This document shows positions 21,051 to 29,614 of a stretch of DNA of 64,000 bases, in pieces (position 1 is the first letter of the stretch; each line of letters begins with the position of its first letter). The notes below the pieces were generated by a model, which was not told the origin of the DNA, made no database searches, and saw only the letters and a list, made by a program, of their open reading frames with translations. Source of the DNA: Diplonema papillatum (taxonomy: Eukaryota > Euglenozoa > Diplonemea > Diplonemida > Diplonemidae); the NCBI GenBank assembly GCA_030068145.1, contig JAPJBO010000486.1:62001-126000 (forward strand), read 5' to 3'. Position numbers and translations under genes: made by a program.

Positions 21051-22235
21051 TTACAAACACAAGTTGTTGCCGGTTGATGATTGGCACCGGGGGTGACGGT
21101 TACATACTAAGGGGTTTTGGGGGGATGACATGTTCACAGGGGCATTGCAAGAACGTGCTTGGAATGGATATGTGCTCAACACCGCACGGTCGCGTCTGCG
21201 CCGTGTTTCGGTCCTTTTAGCCACGGACACACAAGGCGGACCATCATCAGCGCGGAACCTGAGTGCCTGGAGACGGACTGCTGTGTGAGTTTGGTTGAGA
21301 ACCAAAGTAACATAAGCTGGATCATACTGTGGTTTTCTGTACTGACGCCTGTTCTCCGTATTGAAGTCTGCAGCGTCGTAGCCGAGAACCATATTGGTTC
21401 GCCTCAACCTGATAGAAGCTTGCTTTGCCTCCCGCAATGCAGCCACTGCCTGTTGGGAGGAGTGCGGGATGTTAGGATTGTTTGTTATGTTAGTCGCGGC
21501 ACTGTATTCGACGCCGTTGTGATAGGTCCCCGTCGTCGAACCTGTCGAACCTGCTGAGCGACGGCCGCTGGCAAGAGGAACTGACGAATGCGCGGCAATA
21601 CTTACAGAGCTGGCCCCCTGCCACGTTTCTGGGGGTGACTTGTAATCCGCTCGACAAGTTGAAAGCCACTCTGATGCGCCAACATCCATGTTGACATTTG
21701 AACTTCGCATTTGCTTGACATTATGTTTGCTTTCCTCGCTATTTGCTCCAAGCTTTGCGTCGTTGTTCCCTCTGTAGTCAGCACGTGAAGTGCTCATCAT
21801 CGTTTGCTGCCACTTAGTTTGGTCCTGATTGCTGATGAAAAGCGAGCTTGCCCCTTTATCATTAGGACCTCCGATCGGACGAACTACTCTGGATAAGAGG
21901 ACCTCCTTTGTTGGTGGCAACAGAGTGCCTCGGACTTCGGACAAAAGCGTTGCTGGCTCATGACCAAAGATAAAATGTTTGGTGTTCATGTCAGTGACTC
22001 GCATGCGTTGCAAATCGCGATCCTTCGCGTCTTCAACAGGATCGCGTTGCTTTGTGTTGTAGTCGTTTCCCTTCAGTGTCGTAAATCGGGACGTATCGTC
22101 ACAGGTTCCCCCTAGCACCACGCTGTGCACTTCCACCGTTGTCTTCTTGTTGCGGATGGGGAACTCAGCAACAGGCTCCGAGCTCTCGTGCATTACAGGC
22201 TGCACCCGTCTCGCCTTCGTGCAGAAGGTAGTCAT
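21051..22235 (-). CDS. Candidate ciliary/axonemal microtubule-associated protein
   Basis: The first ATG is at 22,235 and the frame gives about 394 residues. The protein is hydrophilic, without signal peptide or membrane segment. It shows scattered short motifs of the kind seen in axonemal microtubule inner or outer proteins: KHFIFGHEPATLLSEVRGTL and NMVLGYDAADF…RRQYRKP (F/V-x-L-G-x-D pattern), plus SRADYRG, CRADYKSP and RRQYRKP (R-x-x-Y). The resemblance is of style only, and no single family is matched. The last 70 or so codons lie in the 157-bp dispersed repeat (21,139-21,294) read in reverse. The native C-terminus therefore probably ends or splices before about 21,310, near PQYDPAYV, and the tail shown is a repeat-derived extension or an artefact. 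Confidence 0.45.
   Translation of the reverse strand: MTTFCTKARRVQPVMHESSEPVAEFPIRNKKTTVEVHSVVLGGTCDDTSRFTTLKGNDYNTKQRDPVEDAKDRDLQRMRVTDMNTKHFIFGHEPATLLSEVRGTLLPPTKEVLLSRVVRPIGGPNDKGASSLFISNQDQTKWQQTMMSTSRADYRGNNDAKLGANSEESKHNVKQMRSSNVNMDVGASEWLSTCRADYKSPPETWQGASSVSIAAHSSVPLASGRRSAGSTGSTTGTYHNGVEYSAATNITNNPNIPHSSQQAVAALREAKQASIRLRRTNMVLGYDAADFNTENRRQYRKPQYDPAYVTLVLNQTHTAVRLQALRFRADDGPPCVSVAKRTETRRRRDRAVLSTYPFQARSCNAPVNMSSPQNPLVCNRHPRCQSSTGNNLCL
21139..21294 (+). repeat. 157-bp dispersed repeat, copy 4 (diverged)
   Basis: Most diverged of the four copies (for example CGGTCGCGTC for TGGTCCCGTC, and GAGTTTGG for GAGTCTGG). It lies antisense within the 3' part of the ciliary-like frame. Confidence 0.85.
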
Positions 22236-22299
22236 TTTATCTCTCTTTTTCCCTGACAATACCTTTCTATAGTTTTTTTGCGGTTTCAAGGTTCGGTGT

Positions 22300-23137
22300 T
22301 TTCCTCAAATTGTAATTGTGTCCTCAGAGTTGAAAACGGCGAGGTTCCATTCTTGATCTATCGTTTAATTCTCCATCGGGGCGGTTGCCTTCGGAGCCGT
22401 AGGCGCCGACCCGGTGTGCGAAATAAACTCATGTTTAATGCGCTGGTCTACCAAACGGACCTCGGCTACGTTCCGTGGCCGGACTGCTGACGCTACTGGA
22501 TCCTCGGTTGTGTCCTTAGCTAGATTGCTAGCTCGATGGGAAGAGCTGCCGGCAGCGTGGGCACGGATGTGGCCGCCATGGCGGCTGCTGTTGCGGGCCG
22601 CGAGCAGACAGGCTGCATGCGCGACCGTTAGCTACGGCACGGGCTTGCGCTGCCGTGGGCCGCCAGTGCCGAGCAATGTCAAACGTTTTTTCCCCGACGT
22701 GATTTACGGCGCGTTTCGGGTCGCCGTTTCGCCACGGCGGAAAAACGGGGGGAACGTTCCGGCATCGGATGAGATGCTGGAGCACATCCTATGGGGCCGC
22801 GGAGTGGGGCGGGGTGTTCCTTGTTGCAATACCGCAAGCCGCCGAAATTCGGCTGCTCCTGCCTGCTGGGCGATGTCGGTTGCTGCCCCTTCGCCGTTGG
22901 TCGGTTGGTTGTCGCAAGTGCGAGGACCAGCGGGCCTGGCGCCTCGTGCATCAGGTGAGGCTCACGAGAAAGGTTGACAACGCCCGTTCACGCGGTGTCC
23001 CAATGGCTCCTATCCCAATGGTCCTTTGCCAGCAGAGAAGAAGGCCGGGCCTGGCCGGCACCTACGGGCTGCGGGCCGGCACCACCAGATACCACATCCG
23101 GCGCAGCGACGCTGCACCGGCCGTCAGTAGTAGTTGT
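22300..23137. other. GC-rich region without a recognised gene
   Basis: About 22,498-22,630 is the second copy of the 19,314-19,460 repeat. The remaining plus-strand frame (about 22,414-22,977) has skewed Ala/Arg/Gly composition and no motif. Confidence 0.4.
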
Positions 23138-23413
23138 AAATTTGTTGCATTAGTGTGATTGTCAGGCCTCCGACTACCCTGAGCAACGCACTATTCAGTA
23201 GTAGTAAATTGTTGCATTAGTGTGTGGGCCTTTGAAGCGTGGATGATGCCTCTCGCGCTGCTCCCCTTGAGGTTCCTGGCTCATGCCAAAGCGCCGCCGC
23301 CCGGGTTAAGGGGTTGCGGCATCAGGCGTGGGCCAGGGCCAGGGAGAAATTTGTTGCATTAGTGTGATTGTCAGGCCTTCGACTACCCTGAGCAACGCAC
23401 TATTCAGTAGTAC
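23138..23413 (+). repeat. Duplicated 68-bp block
   Basis: AATTTGTTGCATTAGTGTG…GACTACCCTGAGCAACGCAC…ATTCAGTAGTA occurs at about 23,138-23,205 and 23,346-23,413 with one or two differences. A partial third start is at about 23,206. Function is unknown. Confidence 0.7.
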
Positions 23414-23485
23414 TTTGTCTATTTGAGCCGGTCCACCCCCTCCTGATGAACTGTAATAGACTCCCCACTAACGCAACAAGAAGAC

Positions 23486-24490
23486 GATAGACTGTGATAT
23501 ACGGGTCGATGCCAACCCCCCCCCCCCCTTTGCACTTCTTCAGCTCAAAAAATTCTAAGTCAACCCCGGGTATTTCTGGGGCCAGGATCACGCCAAAAAC
23601 AACTTCTGGGTGTTATTTCCTACCAGATTGGCCCCGTGCCATGCACAGGAGCTCACAAACCCACACAGATGGGGGGTATGGTACCCCCACCGCCCCCTCC
23701 CGCATGATCCAAAATAGGGCCAAAAACAGGCATTTTTTTCAGATTTTCCACTGTGGTCTGGGAATGGGCGGCAAGGGTCAGCACCTGGAGAAAGAAATGT
23801 GTATTCCGCTCCGGGTAACCATGCGCGCACCAAATTAGCCTCGGAGACTCCTGTTTTTACGTGCAGATTCCTCATTGCCAGCCCCCAAGACTCCTGCCTG
23901 TTCACCGCACCAGCCACTGTCTGTCCGGTGTGCTATTAAGGGGGTTTGGGACGCATTTGGGGGCTTGGCCACTAGTTTATGGCGTTTATTTTCGGAATTT
24001 CTGGGCCAAAATACAAGCTGCAGAAATAAACGACACATACCGCCATGTGATCAAGCCTCTATAAGCGTCTCAAACCCACTTATTATCACACCGGACAGAC
24101 AGTGGCTGGTGCGGTGAACAGGCAGGAGTCTTGGGGGCTGGCAATGAGGAATCTGCACGTAAAAACAGGAGTCTCCGAGGCTAATTTGGTGCGCGCATGG
24201 TTACCCGGAGCGGAATACACATTTCTTTCTCCAGGTGCTGACCCTTGCCGCCCATTCCCAGACCACAGTGGAAAATCTGAAAAAATGCCGGGGAGGCATA
24301 CCCCCCATCTGTGTGGGTTTGTGAGCTCCTGTGCATGACACGGGGCCCATCTGGTAGGAAATATCACCCAGAAGTTGTTTTTGGGGTGATCCTGGGCCCA
24401 GAAATACCCGGGGTTGACTTAGAATTTTTTTGAGCTGAAGAAGTGCAAAGGGGGGGGTTTTGGCATCGACCCATACTGTGATAGACTGTG
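23486..24490. mobile_element. Long-TIR element, about 1.0 kb
   Basis: The left arm (about 23,486-23,948) pairs with the right arm (about 24,067-24,490). Both outer ends read GGGTCGATGCCAA, a C-tract, CCTTTGCACTTCTTCAGCTC. The inner ends share CACCAGCCACTGTCTGTCCG. The left arm holds about 60 bp that the right arm lacks. The 120-bp centre has no coding capacity. It shares the poly-C/TTTGCACT boundary with the element at 8,437-9,868, which suggests a common family or mechanism. The repeat (TGTGATGTAC)n borders it at 24,475-24,535. Confidence 0.75.
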
Positions 24491-24574
24491 ATGTACTGTG
24501 ATGTACCGTGGTGTACCGTGGTGTACTCTGATGTATGTATAGCCTGTGGTAGCCTGCACACGGCTCACATTCTT

Positions 24575-24612
24575 CAATATCATCCTCTGACACGCGTCAG
24601 AGGATGATATTG
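24575..24612. repeat. Perfect 17-bp hairpin, 4-nt loop
   Basis: CAATATCATCCTCTGAC (24,575-24,591), loop ACGC, exact inverse at 24,596-24,612. It could be a small palindrome or an RNA hairpin. No U-run follows. Confidence 0.8.
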
Positions 24613-24866
24613 TATCACAATCATGCACTCATCGACAGGTAACATGAAGTCTCTCATAGCAGCAACAACTTGTTGCCATCGCTCGCTGTTTTTTGAGCAG
24701 GGTGCATGTTGTCAACGAACAACTCTACCGATGCCACGCATTTTCATAGTGAAGCGGTTAGAATCAAGGCATTTCATTTAAAAAAATTCGGTTAGAGTCG
24801 CAAGGAGTTTTCCATGTGCGACTTTAACCTAAGACCTGCCCGAGGGACTGGGGTTTGGAATTCGGG

Positions 24867-24910
24867 CAACAGCCGTATTCGTGGCATTTGGGGCCCGAAT
24901 ACGGCTGTTG
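24867..24910. repeat. Perfect 15-bp inverted repeat, 14-nt loop
   Basis: CAACAGCCGTATTCG at 24,867-24,881 and its exact inverse at 24,896-24,910. No gene is near enough to assign a role. Confidence 0.75.
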
Positions 24911-25356
24911 TGGACCCCGTCGCGGTCTCCCTTGAGCTCCAAGTGCTACCCTCTGAATCGAACCTAAACACCCGCCTCCTTCCTTTAAAGCGAAAAGCGC
25001 TAGTCTTGCGGCGGGCGATAGGTCTCGAGTAGAAAAACGTGTGAAAGCAGAAGAGACTGTTTCTTTGAGTTTCGGAAAGGCGTTGGATAGCACGAGAACC
25101 TGCTTCCCGTCGGCAGGTGGTGCGACTGTCGCGGACACTTATGTTCTTCAACCCAGGTACGAAGTGAACAGTTGTGGCGAGCTCGCCGGCGAACCCTGGC
25201 AAACCTTCACTGCGAGCCACGACCAGGAAAACCCCAACGGAAATCCCGCCTGACGTACTTTTTTTCCGACTCGGTCCGAGCCAGACGGCCGTCTGACCCT
25301 TTTAAAGTAGTACGAAAAACGTCAGACAGGCGGCGGATCCCGGAAATGTCGTCGAG

Positions 25357-25638
25357 TCAGACCGAAGTATGAAAGATCTGACCCCTGGCCGTTCTCCTTT
25401 CAGCACTGTGCTCTTCGCAATGCTCAAGCTCCGGGCACTGCGATCCTGAACTCCATCTCAAGCCGTAGTTGAATTCGTCCTCGCTTTTTGAAATGAGATA
25501 GTGACAATTTTCTATGCGCGACATGTTGCCGAGACCCTGAAGCGCTGCGTCGATACCCTTCGTACCGACCTTTTTGCTGAACACGTTGTCCGTTTTAACG
25601 GATTTCAGGTTGTCCGCAGAGACCCAAGAAACGTTGAT
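25357..25638 (-). CDS. Possible exon of an unrecognised gene
   Basis: An acceptor-like CTTATTAG at 25,639-25,646 (minus strand) is followed by an open frame with good protein composition: INVSWVSADNLKSVKTD…NVFSKKVGTKGIDAALQG…NCHYLISKSEDEFNYGLRW. It has no ATG at its start, so it would be an internal or last exon. It lies 170 bp downstream of the RPB7 stop on the same strand, and no partner exon was identified. The family is not recognised. Confidence 0.3.
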   Translation of the reverse strand: MNVSWVSADNLKSVKTDNVFSKKVGTKGIDAALQGLGNMSRIENCHYLISKSEDEFNYGLRWSSGSQCPELEHCEEHSAERRTARGQIFHTSV

Positions 25639-25810
25639 CTAATAAGGCTCAGGTGCGATCAGGTCTAGTAGGAATGGGGATCAGAATGTCGTCTACAGGG
25701 GCCACCTTTTCCCCAGCCACATAAAACAAAGCCGACTCCCCATGCCGGACAAGTCCAACTGACGCGTAGCCAAAACCCGGTGCGCATAAGCAGGCAACAT
25801 CGAACAGCAA

Positions 25811-26591
25811 TCATCCAGCAGACATCTTGCCCATGTAGTTTTCGCACATGTCACCGACGGCTTTAACTTCAGTGTTTGTAATTTGTACTCCTTTTACAAG
25901 TAGCCGCACTTGATCGTCTACCGTGATGGTGTCTTCCCCTTCGGCCACATACTTTGGCTTCTGTGGATTCGAGTCATTGAAAACATAGTCAGATGGCATC
26001 GATGATTTGCTGGAGACGAATATCTGTAATTAGTTGTCGGGAGATATCAACGAAACCGTTTCTGACTGTTCTCGCGAGCATGCGAACACGTGGGCTTAGC
26101 AATGGCATTGGGACTTATTGTGTCCTTCCGATTTTCGATCTGACAGTTGAGACTTCCTTCCTGTTTCACTCATTTCTACGGCCTGTGGCGAGCGTTTATC
26201 GAGTTTTCTGAGCGTTTGCATGCTTTTAGCTTCCGTCGAAATAGGAGAAATGTGCCTCGAAGAAACAAACCTCAAGCGGGCCGAGCGAGCAAAAAAGACC
26301 GATGCTGGCGACCTTAGTCACTATGGCGGTGACGACTTCATCTTTGAACGGGCGCAAAACAATGGCCCAATAGTTGACCCGAAATGAACTCGGGCCAACA
26401 TCGAGAAGAATACCCGGCCCGATGTCAATGGCTCCCTCACTTGTATCAACCGCGACAATGAAACCGTGTTCTTCGTCAATCGTCCCTTCGACTTCTTTGC
26501 AGAGCTGATACATTACTATCTTCGTAAGCTCTTCATGGAAATGACACGGATCGACATGGACGTAGTGCGTGAGCCGCGTCCGAAAAAACAT
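25811..26591 (-). CDS. RPB7: RNA polymerase II subunit RPB7 (two exons)
   Basis: RPB7 pairs with RPB4 to form the stalk of nuclear RNA polymerase II, which binds nascent RNA and helps initiation. Exon 1 is 26,271-26,591 (ATG at 26,591, MFFRTRLTHYVHV…). Exon 2 is 25,811-26,023. The intron, 26,024-26,270 (247 bp), has GT…TTACAG ends and falls at phase 0 after GPLE. The spliced product is 177 residues, close to the usual 170-175. Visible marks are VEGTIDEEHGFIVAV, the RPFKDEVVTAIVT block of the N-terminal tip domain, GPLE|IFVSS joining the tip to the OB fold, and DDQVRLLVKGVQ near the end. The splice restores the conserved GPL-x-x-F-V-S segment, which supports the exon choice. Expression is presumably constitutive. 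The 433-aa gene ends 190 bp upstream on the same strand. Confidence 0.92.
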
Positions 26592-26780
26592 TTTGACTTC
26601 TGTGGGGGGTGAGGTCGCCCCACCTACCTGTCGTGAGGTGCTGACCCCGCAAAACAGGCACAGAAAAGCGGCCAAGCTGCTGCGGATGGCAGGAATTTTT
26701 TTGACTTTCCGATGCGTTTCGTTCGGTGCAATGCAAGGGGTCGAGTATCTCAACAACACGGAGTTTCGTGCGAAGTGCCT

Positions 26781-28082
26781 CTAGCATGCGAATGCGGGAC
26801 GAGCTCCAACAAAGAACCTCTTCGGCAACCAGGTAAGCGTGCCTATGGGACACATGAGCCGAAAAGATTTCCGAAACTCCGATGTGTGTCGCCCCGTAAA
26901 TTTAGCGAAGCGCTGAACACGCAACTCGACAAGCTTCAGGAACTCGCCAGCAGGTATGAACGTTGCCAAACACAAGCCCGTCGCGTAGTTGGCCACTCCC
27001 TTGTGTGTGACCATATTGCACATTTCGTGTTCAGTTCTGTAGAGGGGCGGGTGCTGGTTTTTAATACAGCAATCGAGAAGGGACACAGTATGATCGTGTA
27101 CCGCTGCGACAAAGTCTCGATCACTTCGCCAAGACGCTGCGAGTAAATCCAAAAGACTGCCGACAGGCGATCCTTCGTCATCGAGCACTTTGTAAAAAGA
27201 GTAGTCTGAAGGGTTCATGGACGGCACGTCTTCTGAACCGGTCCCGGCAGATTTCTTCATGCCTTTAAATGCAGCCAATCGGGGATGCCCGACACAAACC
27301 ATTAGCTCCTCCGGGTGATCAGTGCTATCGGCTTCTGACATGTGGACTGACCATTCGAGTGAGCCGCTGGCGTACACAATGAGTTGAAACCAAACCGACA
27401 CTGAGTTGCCGCACGATGTATGGTGCATCCACATCACGACTTCTTCTTTGCTACGTTTGCACGTGCCGTGTCCAAGCCACCAAGCCTCGCTGCCGCTACT
27501 CGACTTTTTCCATGCCCAACTGTAAAGCAGATTATTTGGCCGAATCGTCAGATCTGACACCGACCAATCCTCGGGAAGACAAACCTTGCTATCCTTTTTG
27601 CATTTCTCCTCCAACTCTCGCGAGCCGCAGTACAACGTGAGGAAGGCGTTGCGAATGTCATTGTTGACAGGTAGCGGAAGACCCACCAAGTTAACGCTTG
27701 GAGTGGTTGCATCTGTGTCGTGCGGATTTTTGTCATTCAGGATCTGTTCGCAGGGACTTTTTAAATCGGAATCAGGAGGCAGCAACTTCCGCACCCGCAG
27801 ATTGGCCAGAGGACGCCACTTTTCGTAGTGCTGCTTGCTGAGTGCAGGCAGGAGGAGGAGCCCCTGCGTTTCTATGTACTGCGCAATGCCGAGGACAACA
27901 AAGTCCCATGCGAGGATGTCGGACTCCCACTCCTTACAACCCAAAGTGGCAGGCATCGAGTTTCGACTCGCGGAGGCGGCCGCCGCACCCCGCCGTTGTC
28001 GCGACGCAATATTTTCACACCCGAATATTGGTATCCTGGTGCTTGACGATGCAGTTTTCGAACAACGGTACGAATACGCCAT
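26781..28082 (-). CDS. Unrecognised 433-residue protein
   Basis: A single uninterrupted frame from ATG at 28,082. Composition is that of a globular soluble protein, with many Trp and Cys residues and no signal peptide or membrane span. Notable stretches are LAWDFVVLGIAQYIETQGLLLLPALSKQHYEKWRPL near residue 57, a Trp-rich segment (LLYSWAWKKSSSGSEAWWLG), VVMWMHHTSCGNSVSVWFQLIVYASGSLEWSVHMS in the middle, and VHDHTVSLLDCC with HPPLYRTEHEMCN later. I do not recognise a domain. The middle strands could belong to a beta-sandwich. It starts 70 bp after the stop of the gamma-CA-like gene and ends 190 bp before RPB7, all on the minus strand. The last 20 or so residues may be intron read-through. Confidence 0.7.
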   Translation of the reverse strand: MAYSYRCSKTASSSTRIPIFGCENIASRQRRGAAAASASRNSMPATLGCKEWESDILAWDFVVLGIAQYIETQGLLLLPALSKQHYEKWRPLANLRVRKLLPPDSDLKSPCEQILNDKNPHDTDATTPSVNLVGLPLPVNNDIRNAFLTLYCGSRELEEKCKKDSKVCLPEDWSVSDLTIRPNNLLYSWAWKKSSSGSEAWWLGHGTCKRSKEEVVMWMHHTSCGNSVSVWFQLIVYASGSLEWSVHMSEADSTDHPEELMVCVGHPRLAAFKGMKKSAGTGSEDVPSMNPSDYSFYKVLDDEGSPVGSLLDLLAASWRSDRDFVAAVHDHTVSLLDCCIKNQHPPLYRTEHEMCNMVTHKGVANYATGLCLATFIPAGEFLKLVELRVQRFAKFTGRHTSEFRKSFRLMCPIGTLTWLPKRFFVGARPAFAC

Positions 28083-28152
28083 GTTTCATAGAGAGCCACC
28101 TCGGTGGAACAAACAGAGAATTTCTGAGCGAAAACTGTCAGGTACGTATGAA

Positions 28153-29001
28153 CTACTCGGGCGTATTGTCATGAGTCGAGCCGTACACGTAAGAAGTGTC
28201 AGGAATTCTCGAACGATGGGCTTGGCTGAGCTCTAAATTCTGCCTTGCCAAGAGACGATGCGACATGATGTCAGCATCGCTCACTATTCCGTCTTCTTGC
28301 CAAATAGTCCGTGCAGGAATGACAGTTTGCCGCGGCACGACAGAGCCGCTCGGGATGCGGCATCCGTCGTGGACAACACATTCTTCCTCCACAACAACGT
28401 TCGAGCCAACAAAGCAATCATCACCGATGTTGCACGAGCAAAGGCAGCTGTGTGATGAGATCGTTGTATCTTTACCGATTGAGAGCGGCTTTCCTCGCGA
28501 GACTGTAAGAATGGAGCCGTCGCCCACCGACGCTCGCGCGTTAAGTGTCACCGACGAAACGTCTGCGCGAATCACAACATTATACCATGCTGATGACCCA
28601 GCGTGCATTGTAACATCACCAACAACTTGAGCTCCACCGAGGACAGTTGCCGAAAAGTCTATTCGAGGCGGCGTAGGCAGAACGGATGAAGAGAGCCTCT
28701 CCTTCAACAGAGCTTCGTCCTCACTCGATCTTGCAGAAGACCGGGCTTCTTGAGCTGCAGCTCGGAATTCCAGCTCCTGAAGCTTCGCTGTCAAAGTGCC
28801 ACTACTTTGCTCAGCAAGTCGTACCTTCTTTGTTTGTTTTTTGGAGATCTGCGGTTCGGCCTGATCTGAGACCCAAGCCAGGGTTCGAAGTTGTGCGCGC
28901 AACTTCATCCCAAATAATTGGGTGGCAATGATTCGTTTCATTTGTGACGTGTTTGAGGTCCCCGACAATCCTTTACCGTGTTGCTGTGGTTGCTGCGGCA
29001 T
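28153..29001 (-). CDS. Gamma-class carbonic anhydrase-like protein
   Basis: ATG at 29,001, 282 residues. A left-handed beta-helix of hexapeptide repeats fills roughly residues 115-255: VVGDVTMHAGSSAWYNVVIRAD matches the gamma-CA start (G-D-V…S-x-W-x-x-V-x-R-x-D), and IGKDTTISSHSCLCSCNIGD and SGSVVPRQTVIPARTIWQ match later turns. The N-terminal part (MKRIIATQLFGMKLRAQLRTL from residue 21) is basic and amphipathic, like the leader or N-terminal helix of mitochondrial gamma-CA proteins of complex I. In active enzymes three His bind zinc. Here the first (normally before the IG turn) and the one in L-H-G-C are replaced (SILTVSRG, CLCSC), leaving one (SSHS). It is therefore probably a non-catalytic structural subunit, possibly of respiratory complex I. 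A coiled, Glu/Ala-rich linker covers about residues 60-105. Confidence 0.8.
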   Translation of the reverse strand: MPQQPQQHGKGLSGTSNTSQMKRIIATQLFGMKLRAQLRTLAWVSDQAEPQISKKQTKKVRLAEQSSGTLTAKLQELEFRAAAQEARSSARSSEDEALLKERLSSSVLPTPPRIDFSATVLGGAQVVGDVTMHAGSSAWYNVVIRADVSSVTLNARASVGDGSILTVSRGKPLSIGKDTTISSHSCLCSCNIGDDCFVGSNVVVEEECVVHDGCRIPSGSVVPRQTVIPARTIWQEDGIVSDADIMSHRLLARQNLELSQAHRSRIPDTSYVYGSTHDNTPE

Positions 29002-29614
29002 CCGTTGACGACAAGCCTCGCGCTATAACCTAGTCCTGGAAGGACTGGCCCGGTAGCTGGACCAGTGCGAGACAAAAGGGGATAACGAAGTGGTCGCTGA
29101 GAATCGGAGGCGGGTGCATGCAGACACTTTCCTATGGAACCTCTCTTCCTTTGTTTGCACATGTTGACAGTTCCCCAAACGCTTCGATCGGTCTTTTTGA
29201 CCTGACAACACGTTGTTAGGGTTTAAAAAAAAGAGAACTGAAGAAAGCGCCAATGAACGAAGATCAACTTGAAGAGCGCTTTATCGTTGCAGGAAAAAAG
29301 AAAATATAGAGCAAAACCTCCAGGAGCACCTTTTTTCCGGTGCCCGTTGGTTGCTGGGATGGAGCATGCTGCGTGGGTAGTCAGTTGTCCGAGTCTGGCG
29401 GCCGACGAACTCGGCTAGCTGAAGTTTACTCTATGGGGGCCAAACTCAGGGCATCGACAGGAACCAAGTAGCCGCTTCGTCTGGCGGCTTGTGCCGGGGG
29501 GCTTCGCAACACGCGCATTGAAACGCAACAAACCTCCGGCAATCGAGGGACCAGGCTGCATACACAACCTGAAGCGGCTGAGGTGCAAACTTCGAACCAA
29601 CAAAATATGCTGGC

